DNA of 64,000 nt from Brachionus rotundiformis. Taxonomy: Eukaryota > Rotifera > Eurotatoria > Ploima > Brachionidae. How positions within the stretch are numbered: the stretch's first letter is position 1; every line of letters starts with the position of its first letter. Made by a program: the position numbers and the translations under genes. The stretch is taken from NCBI GenBank assembly GCA_016802295.1, contig JAESIW010000200.1, positions 2,974,701-3,038,700 on the forward strand. The letters are read 5' to 3'. Under the pieces are notes generated by a model, which was given only the letters and a program-made list of their open reading frames with translations, was not told where the DNA came from and ran no database searches. Positions 10,597 through 23,103 of the stretch are shown here, piece by piece.

Positions 10597-13117
10597 TTAG
10601 TATGAATATTCAAAAATTTTTACACAATGGTTTCCACTGTCTGCAATAGCTATGGTATTATTTATGACTGCCAAGTCTTGTGGACCATACAGCTTATTGA
10701 CTTGGCAACGAATGTAGCGGATAAAAGAACCGTATTTGTCGAACACCTTAATTATTTTATTATTTAATAAAAAGGTAAAATATTATTAGCTTTTAATTAA
10801 TTACTTGAACCCTTGAGTTTCCCCAGTCGACAATTATTAAGTTATCATCCGAATCAACTGTGATTCCTTAAATCAAATATTTTTTAATCTTTATCAAATA
10901 AATATTAAAAAAAAAACAAAATATTTTAAAGTAAATATTCTAATTTAATTTTTATGGCTTAATTTATGCTTAATAATATAGAGTATTTTATTAATCTCCT
11001 AAAGGTTTTATAAAAGTGCAAAGCCACTTAAAATTCATTTTAATTTTACTTTTGAGAAGTATTTAAAATTCGTGAAGGGTTATTATTTTTGAATTATTTT
11101 TTAAAAATTTTTAAAAATCTTTTCTTTAAATTTTAGAATTTTTAATTCATTTTTGGAAATTATAAAATCTAGTATAACTAATATCTTTCAAAATTTTTCT
11201 TGCTTAATTAATTAAATAATCAAAGAGCAAATTACCAGTGGGTCCATTAAATTGACCTTGATCAGATCCATTTGATCCAAAACAAATTTTAAAATTGCCA
11301 CTACTGTCAAATATTTTAATACAATGATTGTAAAAATCAGATATACAAATGTCACCATTTGACATACAAGCAACATATTGTGGTCCAGCAAAATTTTCAT
11401 TTTTGTTTCCGGCATGACCAAATTTGCGCAAAAATTTTCCACTTGAGTCAAAAATGCACACCGAATTGGCTTTGGCGTCGGCGACTATTATTTGGTTTTC
11501 ACAAGCTTTATTCAAGCAAATTCCCTTTGGGCCCAATAATTTACCATGACAAATTTTTTTAACAAACTTTCCATTCTCTTCAAAAACATTAACACACTTT
11601 AATTCATAATCAACCACTAAAATTTTCTTATCAAGTCCAGAAACGATTCCGCACGGTCGTTTAACTATTTTTGAGTTCGAGGAACCCGAGTGAGTGGTCA
11701 TAGAAAATTTGTACTCTCCGCTATGACTGAATACATCTATTTTTTGATTATTACTATCTGTTATGTAAATTGAGTCGTTTGTGGCACAAACAGCTTGAGG
11801 GTTCATGAACTCTGAGCTGTGGCGCCCTCTTTGACCAATTTGGAACAAAAAATCATCCTCTTCTTTATTTGTTTGACTAATATTTGCCAAATTTAACTTT
11901 GACAATCGCGGACTTGCCGGATTGCTCAAACTATCCGACAAGACCGACGGCACACTGCTCATCAGCGAGTCATCATTGCTACTGATCGACTTGCAGTCGG
12001 CTTTTTTACTCAGAGAAAAAGTGCTTGACTGATTTGCCTTAGGCACATTTAAAAACATTGAACTTTTTCTAATCGAATTGTTTGGCAATAAAGGGTTAGA
12101 TGAGCTAGATTTTTTGCTTGATAAGATATTCGAAAATTTAGATTCACTTGGTTTAACTTTTAATTTATTTTCTTTGCCTTGAAAATTTTTTATTGAATTT
12201 GAACTTATTGATTTGATGGGAGTCGAGCTGCGCGCAGGCTCTGGCTTTCGGAAATTTTTGTCCAAGCATACCAATTTATATGGCGAATTGGCAATGTGTT
12301 TTTTATTTACCATAATATTGAGTGAATAATTTCCTTTTTTGTTTAATTTATATTTAACTTCATAGACTCCATCGGACAAACATTCTAATTTGCACTCACA
12401 GTCGACTTTTTCCGGCTTGACAACACTTTTTTTGCTGCTTAAAACCTTTGCCTGTAAGTCGTTCGGACGTCTAATAGTCGAAATTAAACGAGCTTCAACT
12501 TCCGAACGAACAATGAAAATGTCTAAGAAAGATAAATGATTTTTACATGGGCTTATTCCGTCTTTTGCCTTAAACTTTAAAGAAAAAAATTGCTCCTCAT
12601 TAACAATACACTGCTTTAAGCCTCTTCCACTTATTGAATATTCCAAATTTGGTGAACTGCTTTCGCCAGACTTAATTAATAATTTTCCAAAATTACTAAT
12701 CACATCATAAACATTGATATTTTTTATCCTATTAAAATTTGAATATTCACTATTAATTAATCTTGTGTTAACGCCGGACAGTCTTAAATGCTCGATTATG
12801 TTTATGGTGTCATGAGGCTCGAAATCAAATGGTTCAATGTCGACTTCTGGCGACACATACTCCAGATTGTTTTCTATGTAGATTTTTTTGTCATCAAAAG
12901 CTCTATTCAGGTTCTCTAGCAAGTTTTTTTGCCTTTCTTCGAGCAGTTTGTGAAGCACATCGAATGACTCGAATATTTTAAGCTCTATCTTTTTATAATT
13001 AAATACTAATCTTTCTAAAAGATCATTTTTCTTTGTATTTGTTGTTGCCAAGTCCATATCGATTAGTGGATCAAAATTTTCCAAGCCCATTACATCATTT
13101 TCCTCGAAATTTGACAT
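10597..13117 (-). CDS. Filamin-repeat / NHL-repeat protein (TRIM2/3/71-like) lacking RING and B-boxes
   Basis: Exons on the minus strand: 13117-11236, 10866-10805, 10746-10597; 697 aa. Order of parts: acidic N-terminus with FDPLIDMDL; a coiled coil (about 35-75, rich in L, E, K); a filamin/ABP280 repeat (about 150-285) ending in the family signature IANSPYKL; a Ser/Lys-rich disordered linker (about 290-420); and an NHL beta-propeller (about 425-697) with repeats such as FGHAGNKNENFAGPQYV, DFYNHCIKIFDSSG and DSGNHCVKIFEYSY. TRIM-NHL proteins regulate mRNA or act as ubiquitin ligases. Here no RING or B-box Cys/His pattern precedes the coiled coil, so ligase activity is not expected; RNA or protein binding through the propeller is the likelier role. 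It converges on GBE1 (248 nt between stops). Confidence 0.88.
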
Positions 13118-16100
13118 TTTTTAATCTAAATTTTTAATCAATATTGGTTTAAAGAGTATGTTGATTATTTTTTAAGCTATTAATAAGCCAAGCTTTGGTT
13201 TAAATTAAATAAATTTATTAAATTATTAAAAAAATTGTAAGGCTTTGGATGAATTTGAATAAAAAAACTAAGTAGGACTTCACGCTAAAGTACCTGAAGC
13301 TTTTTTCGAGCTTCTAATCAAAAATTCAATTAAAAAAAACTTTTATTTTAATCAATTTTCTCTTAAGTGATTTTTATCTAGAGATAAAATGAATATTTAA
13401 AAAAAATCTTGAACTAAATTATCATGAATAGATTGATTAAACTTTCAGGTAAATCGAAACGAATCTTACTGCTCACTTTTTCGACTCACTCACTTTCTTT
13501 GTTTAATGGTAAAATGATGTTGTTGAACAGGACTGAAAACAAGAGGAGGCTTAAACCCGTTATCTTATCTGAAGATATTTTTTTTATTTATAAGTGTCGA
13601 ATTACATTTGTCGAGCCTCATTTTAGTCCCACAAACTTATTGAAATACCATGTTAAAAACTTAATTTTGTTCAATTTTTAAATTTAATATAAGCAGACCA
13701 GAATAAGGCATAATTTTTACATAATTAAAAAAAATGTTCATACAAACAATTTGAAATTATTTTGAATTTAAATTTTAATTTGAATATGCGACATCATCAA
13801 CACTAATAATCTACAGTAATTTAATAGAAAATTTTCGTTTAATCACAAAATAGGTGACTAATAACAATCAATAAACTCTAGATTATATAATGAAATGTAT
13901 CGTGTTTGAGATATTTTATTTCAGGTAAAATATTCAAATATTTGATGAGTGATTTAGAACGAATTGTTAAGTTTGAAAATTTCAAAATCTTTTCTAGGAA
14001 TTAGAGAAAAAATTGTCAGTCATTTAAAATTACACATCATTGCTTATAAACAAAATACTATTGTTTCTATTTATAAATCTTTAATAATATATTTTTATTT
14101 TAGGTTGAAAATCAATCTTAGTTAGATTAAGATCCTAAGGCAAACCTGTATAAATAATAGAAAAGTCTTATGTAAATTTGAATTAATGAAACGTACAATT
14201 GTTATTATCTATTTACAAAAATGCCTAAATAGAATATAGATTTTCTTAAAGATTTTTTTATTTTTTAAATAAGAGCCGTGTAATTTATTATTGAAAATTA
14301 AAATCCTAATTTATCACAAAATGTGAGATTTTTTCTAATTTATGATATTTACCTAAAAATTCATTAAAAACAAAAATCTTAATTAATGTCTTGGAAGTGT
14401 AAGATTACTGTTGCCATGCATATGGTAATATTTGTTTATGATGCAACCAAATCTCTTGAAAATTAATTCTCTTTGAAACACGTGAACTGTTATATTTCAA
14501 AAAAAGATTTATTTGGAGAATTAAATTTTTTAATTGTTATGGTAATCTCGTAATTAAAAAAATATTACAAGACGTTTATCGATCTTAAGGCATCGAAGCC
14601 TATTACAAAGGGAATTTTTTTGTAAAAAAAAATTGTCATTTGAGATATGGTAGTGTTTCAAATACAAATATTTAATTTTAAAACCATATGGCTTTACCTA
14701 ATTAAGGATTTATCCATATGCTTTATTTTAATTGAGTTTAAAAAAGTTTTAAAAATTAAAATTTTTCGATTGAGTTCAAATTTAGCCTAAACTTGGAAAA
14801 TTCCTTAACAATTTAAATCTAAAAGCGTCATTTAAATCAGACTTTAAATTCTTTTTAAAAATAATTAAATCTTTTGTTTAAAATTTGACCGATTGTTTGG
14901 TTTGAATAAGCTTTTTTCTGATAACATTCAAGCCCACAGAGCTTAAATTCTAATTTCTCTTGTATAAAATATAAAATTTTTAGCATTAATAAAAATTGTC
15001 ATTTTTGACACTTACACTCTCTTGTTTAATTTAGTAATTCAAATTTTCAACACAAAATAATTCTAAAAGCTTTATTTACTTATATGTCCAAGATGAAAAA
15101 TCAAATGACTAATTGATGTGGAGAACGGTGCTTTGAGAGAAAAAAATAATAATTTTTTTTGCAAAAAAAAGCCATTTTTATTCAATACCAATTCTTAAAC
15201 AATTGGAATTTAATGTAATTTAATGAATTAAAATCTCTCGGGGCTAAGAGCCATTTGGAAAAAAAAAACATTAATTTTTATTTTATAACTTAATTGAAGT
15301 AAATGCTAAATTACAAGCTGGTAAGTACCTTGTAGTTTGTATTAGAAATTAAAATCTAAATTATAAAATAATACAATTTGTTTGAAAAATTAAATCTAAA
15401 AAAAACTTAAAATTACGTAAAATAGCACAAAACTCTCACATAAACATTAAATATTACATAAATAATTTCAATATAGAGCAAGTTATTTGGACCAAAAATG
15501 GTTTCGCTTAGTTTAGACTCGATCTCTCTTGATAAATTTTGGATTTGCTTTTGGTTAGAACCTGATTCGGCTAAGAGCGAATTATGATTTTAGAGATTTT
15601 TGCTCAAACTTATTAAAATAAACAATTTAATAATTAAAATGAACTTTTATGATAAGATAGCTAATGCAATCTGGTCAATAATCAATTTAATATATTTTTA
15701 AAAAGGCAAACTTTTAATTTAAGCCAAACAAATTTAACTCAAGCACAAACAACATATTTAAATGTAATTAAAGAAAAACTTGAATGAAATATCATTTAAT
15801 TTCGGGGCTTAATACAACGAGTTTCTTAATTATTTTTTTTCTAAATACTAATCATCAAATATTAATTCAATTGTTTGTTGCCTGATTCTTAAATATGAAT
15901 AAATTTCTAAATTTTTCTCAGACTACTTGTGTCCTCTTGATTAACATGAAAAATTACCAACAACAAATAAAATTCTGGCCACGAATCCCTGGCGAACTTA
16001 TCAAAATTATTATACATCATCCATCAAAATGATAAATTTTTCATTCATTAATTAAAAATGAATATTAATTAATTCAACATTTGATGCCTGATTACAAAAA

Positions 16101-16825
16101 TGAGATCATATTAAAAATGGAAAGAATCTATTTGAAAGTATTTTGTTCTAATTTTTTATTTTAGAATTTATTTATAAACTTGAATCTTGATTTTATTTTT
16201 AAATTTTCCTTATTTTTTGCTGAAAATTACTTTCAAAATATTTAGATACCTTTTTTGAACTAGTAATAGATTTTTATGGTATAAGTTCGGTCAAGCTTTC
16301 TGAAAGAGGCGTGCTAAGTGAGCTCGATCCTGTTAGACTAAATATTTTTCAGAATGAAAAGATTTCAAGTATTTTCATGTAACCAGTTTTATTCAGATTT
16401 AAGTCACTTGTTTATAAATGACTAATTTCGAATCTACCTTTTTTTCTTAATTGCCAAGTATTATTCTTTGATTTGAATCCAATCTTAAAAATAAAATTTG
16501 AAAATTTTCAATTAAAACTAATTAGTTCAAAAATTTTAATTTTTTTTTAAATACTTGAATTGAAACAATTCAGTCAAATATTTGATGATTTAATTTTCTT
16601 AATCATGATAAAACAAAGATCAATCTGTTGAACTGGATTTTGGTCCATGGACTTTTAAAGATGTCACATAAGTGGAATTATTTTTTGCTTTATACTTAAC
16701 CAAAAGCATATATTTCAAAATTTGAGATTTTTATTCTGGCTATGTCTTAAAAAATGATTTGATAATTTATCTAAAGCAACTTATAACCTTTTTTTCTTTA
16801 TCTAAAGGAATTGCCGAATCATTCA

Positions 16826-16883
16826 GTTAAAATAGATAGCTTAATAAAAATAAAAAATGATAGTTAATTTAGCCGAAGTGGTT
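16826..16883 (+). repeat. Direct repeat, left copy, flanking the NHL fragment
   Basis: GTTAAAATAGATAGCTTAAT through to TTAGCCGAAGTGGTT. It closely matches 17047-17104 in the same orientation, with the partial gene copy in between. Confidence 0.8.
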
Positions 16884-16890
16884 AAGAATT

Positions 16891-17037
16891 TGTGGCCAAA
16901 TCCATATCGATTAGAGGATCTAAATTTTCCAAGCCCATCACATCATTTTCTTCGAAATTTGACATTTTTCAATCTAAATTTTTAATCAATATTGGTTTTG
17001 AATTAAATTAAATAAATTTATTAAATTATTAAAAAAA
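16891..17037 (-). pseudogene. Duplicated 5' fragment of the filamin-NHL gene
   Basis: Read on the minus strand this encodes MSNFEENDVMGLENLDPLID and then MDLAT, followed by a stop. It matches the first 25 residues of the NHL protein starting at 13117 with one visible amino-acid change, and the 5' flank also matches, apart from a gap of about 50 nt. The copy ends abruptly inside the first exon, so it cannot make the protein. It carries promoter-proximal sequence, which argues for DNA duplication, not retrocopying. Confidence 0.85.
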
Positions 17038-17046
17038 ATTTATTCT

Positions 17047-17104
17047 GTTAAAATAAATAGCTTAATAAAAAATAAAAAATTCTAGAAAATTAGCCGAAAT
17101 GGTT
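17047..17104 (+). repeat. Direct repeat, right copy, flanking the NHL fragment
   Basis: GTTAAAATAAATAGCTTAAT through to TTAGCCGAAATGGTT. It is the counterpart of 16826-16883, with only a few substitutions. Confidence 0.8.
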
Positions 17105-20100
17105 TAAAATAATTTGAATCATTTAAAAAAAACTTTAATTATAATAAATAAACTAAAATTGATAAAATCACTAAATTGCTTATGTACGGCCTTTATCAGA
17201 GAGTTTTTATTCGAATACATTTTAGTAAAACACAAAATATATTTTTATTTTAATCAGAATGTATTGAACCTTAACGGTAACTAATTAAAAACGCACATAC
17301 TGATAGCACCTAAAAATGCCGATATGGTAACAGATTAGAAATTCTTATCATACTATTGCTTAAAATCGAAATAAAAATTCTATCTTAGTAAACTAAAAAT
17401 TTTATTATAAATTCATTAAAAAACTCATTTCGAATTCTGTAAGTAATTAAAAAGAATATTGCGAAATGAACTAAAAAAAACTATAAAAAAAGATATTTGA
17501 AAAGATCAGTGGTAGACTATAAATTTTGTAGTAAAGAACTTAATATTTAATTAAAATCTAATTGAAATTCTAATTTTGATTCTAAAGGCATTTTAACCTT
17601 AAAAACTAATTTTTTTCCAAAATTAAATAGAGAACAAATATATTTTTAATTGTATTTAAATAAAAGCTAAAACAATTTAATCTTTAATCGATCGTAAACA
17701 ACAAAAAAAGTTCTACTTGGATATTTTAAAATGAATTGATAGAAATGGAGATAATTTAAACCAAAAAGCTTATATTAATATATTAAATGTTTTCGAAATT
17801 TCAAACTCTAAAAAGATTCTTAATAAATAATTGAAAAATTAAAACTTAAAAAAAATCTATTAGCTTAATATAATATTAGGAAATAATATAATATTGGGTT
17901 AATATATCCTAGTAGACTAGTTTGATATTTGGCTTACTGATTGATTAGAAAGCTAAACTCAGTTGACTTTTACTACGATTTTAACTAAGACCACAAAATT
18001 AATTAAATAATCTCTATCAATAAATTTCATATTCACTTTATTTAAAAAAACCATTTTTTATTTTACCGGGTGATATTTTAGATAAAAAAAAATTTATGAT
18101 TTTGATCCATTTTTACGGAAATATTATATAACTTTATTTATTTTTATTAGATCTTTTTGAACAGATATGTAAATAAAATTAGTATTTATTACTGAGATAA
18201 AATCTAATATGAGCATATTAAGATTTCATGGACAGTAAAATATAATAATTTTATGTAATATAACAAATTAGCCAAATTTCTTAGGCAATAACTAAGATAT
18301 CAAAATTTTACTCTAGGCTTCTTGAAAATTCTGTCTTATAAAATTATACATTTTAATGGAATGCTCACAATTCTAATTTTTATTTAGTTAATTTGTTTTT
18401 TAATTAAATTGACAATGATAAAATTATTTCATTTTATTTTAAATTTAAATTTATAAATTTTTTTCCAAAAACCTTCATTCAAAATGATTAAAAGCCTCAA
18501 ATACTGAATTAAATCAAAAATTATTTTATCTATTAAAACATTAATTTTCCAAATATTTTCTCCATATGAAAATTTGATATTCTTATTTAGTTTATTTACA
18601 GGAAATTTTAGATCACGTTTTCTAATCGATTAGTAGACCAGGTTTAATGAAAAATTATCAATATCGTTGCATTATTAGGAAAATTAAATAATTCACACAT
18701 ATCACACTCATCTAAGTGCCTCCCTGTTTAAATCTAGTCTTAGCCGATAGTAAAAATCTTTCAAGAAATTGAAAAATTGTATAAAAATTATATTTTGGGC
18801 TCGAACGTTGGCTTTAGAGTCTAGAACAAATCAACATTAGGTCAAAAAAATCTAGACATATCTTTATGTCATATGGTTTAATTATCATTATCGCTATCAG
18901 TTAATCGTGCTATCAACAAGCTTTCTGCTTATACTTAATAACAAAATAACATTATTTAAGATGAAAAAATAAAAATCCAAGTCAAAAATTCTTGTATTCA
19001 TCATAATATTCCCAAAACTAATATTGAATTTTTTTTAATTGAAATATATAAGAAACAAGAATTATTTAATTTAATCAAAAATATTTCTAAATTAAAAATG
19101 ATATTTACAAGTTTAAAATAAACAAACAAATTCTAAGCTTGTTTGGGAAAAATTCTCTTGTTTTTTTTTAATTAAATTTAATTTTTACCATTTTCCTTTT
19201 TAATTATCTGATAATCTCTTATTAAATTTATTAAAAATAATCCAAATTAAATAAACAAAAAATAGTCATACATTTTGTAACTAAAAATAAAAATGTAAGT
19301 TTCAAAAACTTTAAAACAACAATTTAGTTAAAGGTTGGGAACAAAAATTAGAATTTATTTGCGGAACTGCTAAATAATTGTTAGGAAAAGGAATAAATCA
19401 ATTTGGCTAAATAGATATCATTTTTTGTGAAATTTATAAGAATAAAAATTCTTATTGTATTTTTTATTTATGATTGGGAGGAATTTTAAACCTTCACTTG
19501 TAAAATTGATATTCTTAAAATAAATTTAATTTAGGTTTGTATATTATATATTAATAGATTGGTCTTTTAGAAATTAAACAACAAAACAAACAAGTGCATC
19601 TTTTTTTTTATTCTATTTATCATTTTATAAAAGTTTTCAAATCAATTAATTTTTTACTTTACATGATTGAAGAATGAATATTTAAAATTTAATATTAAAA
19701 TTTTTGATAAACTAAATTTAAATTTTCTTTAACAAAAATTAATTCCACAATATTTTATACATATCCTTCTATAATTTAATTCACCAAGTTCTTCCAATTT
19801 ACGACTGCATCTACCCCAAAGATCAAGTATATAACCGCGAATTTAAACATTATTTTATTTTCTTTTGTTTAATTATTTTTGATTATATCTATGAAATAAA
19901 ACATATTTATTATTTTGAAAACTTATAGCTGTACTGTTCTTAAAACTAGAAAGTAAAATGATGAGTATTTAAAAATAATTTTTGATCGTCTTTCCAAATA
20001 TCACTGGATATTTTGTTAAATAAATTTTGCATTTAAATATCTCCATTTAAAATATAAAAATTATTTTGTTTTAGATTAAAAATATTTATCAAAATTTATA

Positions 20101-20355
20101 TTCAGATTTGCTTAAATATTTGGGCATAATTGGAAGCATAATTTTCCTATAGCTTAAATATTTGGCTTTTAGTAAGCAGTCCAGTAAACCATTTAACCAG
20201 TTTGACTCGATATCATAATTCAAAAATATTTCACCATCATCTGTTTCAATAAAGAATACCAAAGTAGAGTCAAATCAATTTTATTTTAAATGTCAGTTTA
20301 GAGCTTAAATTAAAAGCGTAATTAATAATTTAATGAGAAAAAAATATTTTTTAAA

Positions 20356-22006
20356 ATGCTAGCTTCTTCACCATTAAATTCGTCACCGAACATAAGCAAC
20401 AAATTTTTGTCCAAACATGACCGCGAAACCCTGCTCCAATACACTAAGCATTTTGCGCGCAAATCTGTTCAAATAATTGTCCAATCCCGCCTTGGCGACA
20501 AAAAACCAACTAAGTCAAGAGTCTACGCACATAATACAGATTGGTTCAATTTGAGCATCAAAGACTTGGCCCAAATAACTAACATGACCAAACTTCACTT
20601 GGGCAATGTCGAGTCTCTTTTCAACTCGTCTCCTTTTTGTATAGAAATATCACTTAGAACGCCTGAAAACCAAACTATGATCTTGGAAACCTGGTGCATT
20701 TTGTTCAATGACCAACTAGTCGACCCCTCGCAAAAAGTCTGTTTCAGTGTTTACAAAAAAATGAGTATAGTGCTCCGATCTCTGATGTGCTTGACACGCT
20801 CTTTGCCCACATATCAACTATCCAGACGACAAAATTCCGAAACATATGTACTCTTGTACCGAATGTACTGCGGTGAACCAATTGTACACCATTTAGGAGA
20901 AAATTACGCAACAGCTAAAGTAGGCACTGTAGGCACACCAATTGGGTCCATAATAGTGAATGTAGCCTACCGGACTCGTCTAACAATGACGCCTCAAAAT
21001 TCCCAAAATTCAACAGAATACTGTGGCATACAGATCAAAGACGACCATTTTACTCCAAATCAGACTCGCACAGAGTCGCCAATAATGAAAAAAAATCAGT
21101 CCGCAGCCATTTCTATCTCACCAAGTTCACCACATTCAGACAAGTCACCTCGCAGCTTTACCGAACAGAATAGTTTCAGCAAGCGATCCATCTCCAATTT
21201 AAACACCATTTGTGAGACCAATCTGCTCCGAAACACGTCCAAGACCCAGCCAATTCCGATGAAGTGTGATCCTGAAGGAAATAATATGCAACTTAAAAAG
21301 TATAAAGATCCGGACGAGAGTTCGGCAGATGAGTATAACAGCTCTGTTGGCGGCACCCCAGATACCATTTATTATTTTAAGCTAAACAGCGCTGCCTTTG
21401 TACCATCAACCAGTTTTAACAATAACTATTTTTCATCGTCATTCAGCAATTTGAGTGAGAATGACTTGCCGCCTTTTATAACACTGCTATCCAATGATTT
21501 TGGCAACATGAGCACATCAGACGCCAAAAATGCAGAAAATTTTCTTGCCCAGTCTCCTCCACCTCCAAATAATTTTGTCGAGTACCAGCAGCAACGCGCT
21601 TTTACAAATAGACAGCTGAAAATGCTGAACAATGAAGAGCATATGGCATCTCCGTGTTCGTTGCCAAATTTTAAAATGCTTGAGTATCATCACAACAATT
21701 TCAACGAGGCCAAATCTGTCCTGAACCAAGCTGCAGATGACTTTGTTTTTATAGAATCTGTAAGCTTTTATTAATTTAATAAGAAAAATATTTTATTTTG
21801 TTAAGAAGAAAGTCGCATTTGGTCTAAGTGATGCTGCCGATGATTTGAGGACATTTTACAAGGCCTGCGAGAATGCTCCTATTCTTGATTCGTTCCAAAG
21901 CGAGCCAAGTTTTAGTGAAGTTTTAAAAGATTTAGACCAACAGCTGTTTAACTACGAGTCCAAAGTAGCCGAATTTGACGATTTGATTAAATCGTTTGAG
22001 AATTAG
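20356..22006 (+). CDS. ATG13: Autophagy-related protein 13
   Basis: Scaffold of the ULK1/ATG1 kinase complex that starts autophagosome formation. Exons 20356-21759 and 21806-22006 give 534 aa. Residues about 20-210 form the HORMA domain: YTKHFARKSVQIIVQSRLGD, DWFNLSI, ISLRTPENQTMILETWCILF, and RSLPTYQLSRRQN followed by VLLYRMYCGEP. A long Ser/Thr/Asn-rich disordered region follows. Near the C-terminus DDFVFIES matches the LC3-interacting motif of animal ATG13 (DFVMV in human). The end (LRTFYKACENAPIL and the closing FDDLIKSFEN) matches the conserved ATG13 tail. The only intron falls right after the LIR. Phosphorylation of the disordered region is expected from the family; the sites are not assignable here. 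Confidence 0.95.
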
Positions 22007-23103
22007 GCTTGATGGGTTATGGAAATGAAACAACGGTGATATTCAATGTATATCTAATTAAGAATAAATTTTAGAAAAAGTCATTTAAATATGTAAAATT
22101 TGTTTAAATTCTCATTTTAATTCAATTTACTTAAACAAAATAATTTATGTTTTTTTTTAGATTGATTTCTTTTTTTTCTCGGTTTTTATCGAAATTTCGG
22201 GCTCATTTTTAAAATAAATTCTAAAAAAGAAATTTTTAATTGTTAGTTTAAATTTTTTGTCTAATTAGATTTCAATTTGTTTATTGATTTTAAAATATAA
22301 GAGAGCTACATTATCTTATTTATTTTGATAAAAATTGAATCAAAAATAAAAACTGTTTAAACTTAGGAATAAAAAACTTATAAACCTTAATTGAATAAAC
22401 ATTATAAACAAAAGTATCAAACTGATATTATTAAAAATCAGTTAAATTATATTATTAGTGGATTATAAGAATTTTAATTAAAAAAAATTAGTTAATGATT
22501 ATAATAAAGATGAAAACATGGAAAATCCAAAATTTACATTTATTCACAATATTAAAAAAATCTTTAGCATGTTAAAAAATTTGTTTATTAGATTACAATT
22601 CAATATTAATTTAAACAAAATTAATTCTTTTTGTCACCCTCCTCTTTCACCAGGCTTGGGACCAGCTTTGACAGATTTATGTCTTTCCCTAAGATTCCAG
22701 TGGAACGTTAATCATAAACAGCGCCACTCATCCGAGCACAAATTGGCTGCGAACTCGGCAACTATTTAGACTAGCTTGGAACCACAAACCACTTCTCTCT
22801 CAATTGAGAAAAAGTCTTCAATTAAGGCCTCCAAAATTACGTCTACCTGCAGAATCAAAATTTATCCAAAGCAAAGTTTCGCAAGGGTTTACGGTTTTGT
22901 TTTTTTAAATTTATTTTGGTAAAATTTTGTCAATTATATTGATAATCAACCTAACCCTTCTCCTTTTTAGAATTTGAATTTGTAAAATTTTCATCATCAT
23001 TGATTTAAATTTTTTTAAATTGCTTTAGATTTTGCTCTATTTTTTTTCAAATGTTTTCAAAAATTAAAACTAATTAAATTTTAAAAATATTTATTAAATA
23101 AAT
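22007..23103. other. Intergenic ATG13-NDOR1 (convergent), with a GC-richer island
   Basis: Mostly AT-rich, but 22638-22905 is clearly richer in G+C and part of it recurs inverted at 63644-63711. An 83-codon ORF (22518-22769) crosses the island without a recognisable domain. Confidence 0.6.
22774..22840 (+). repeat. Dispersed repeat, copy 1
   Basis: Contains ACCACAAACC, CTCAATTGAGAAAAAGTCTT and ATTAAGGC. The reverse complement of 63644-63711 carries the same blocks in the same order. It is probably part of a longer mobile or repeated element covering about 22638-22905. Confidence 0.7.

Larger units (their letters stand above)
13118..20355. other. 7.2-kb gene desert between two divergent genes
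   Basis: Very AT-rich. The only gene-like material is the partial copy of the neighbouring NHL gene at 16891-17037. The ORF at 13424-13681 shows no recognisable domain. The block lies between the 5' ends of the NHL gene and ATG13, so it may hold distal regulatory sequence; none can be pinpointed by eye. Confidence 0.6.

Noticed and set aside
13424..13681. 85-codon ORF in the first gene desert
   Set aside because: No recognisable domain, splice partner or composition shift.
20356..22006. HORMA protein as a meiotic HORMAD or MAD2 relative
   Set aside because: The LIR motif and conserved C-terminal tail match ATG13, not meiotic HORMA proteins.
22518..22769. 83-codon ORF entering the GC-rich island
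   Set aside because: The first half is AT-rich low complexity and the rest is the dispersed repeat; likely chance.
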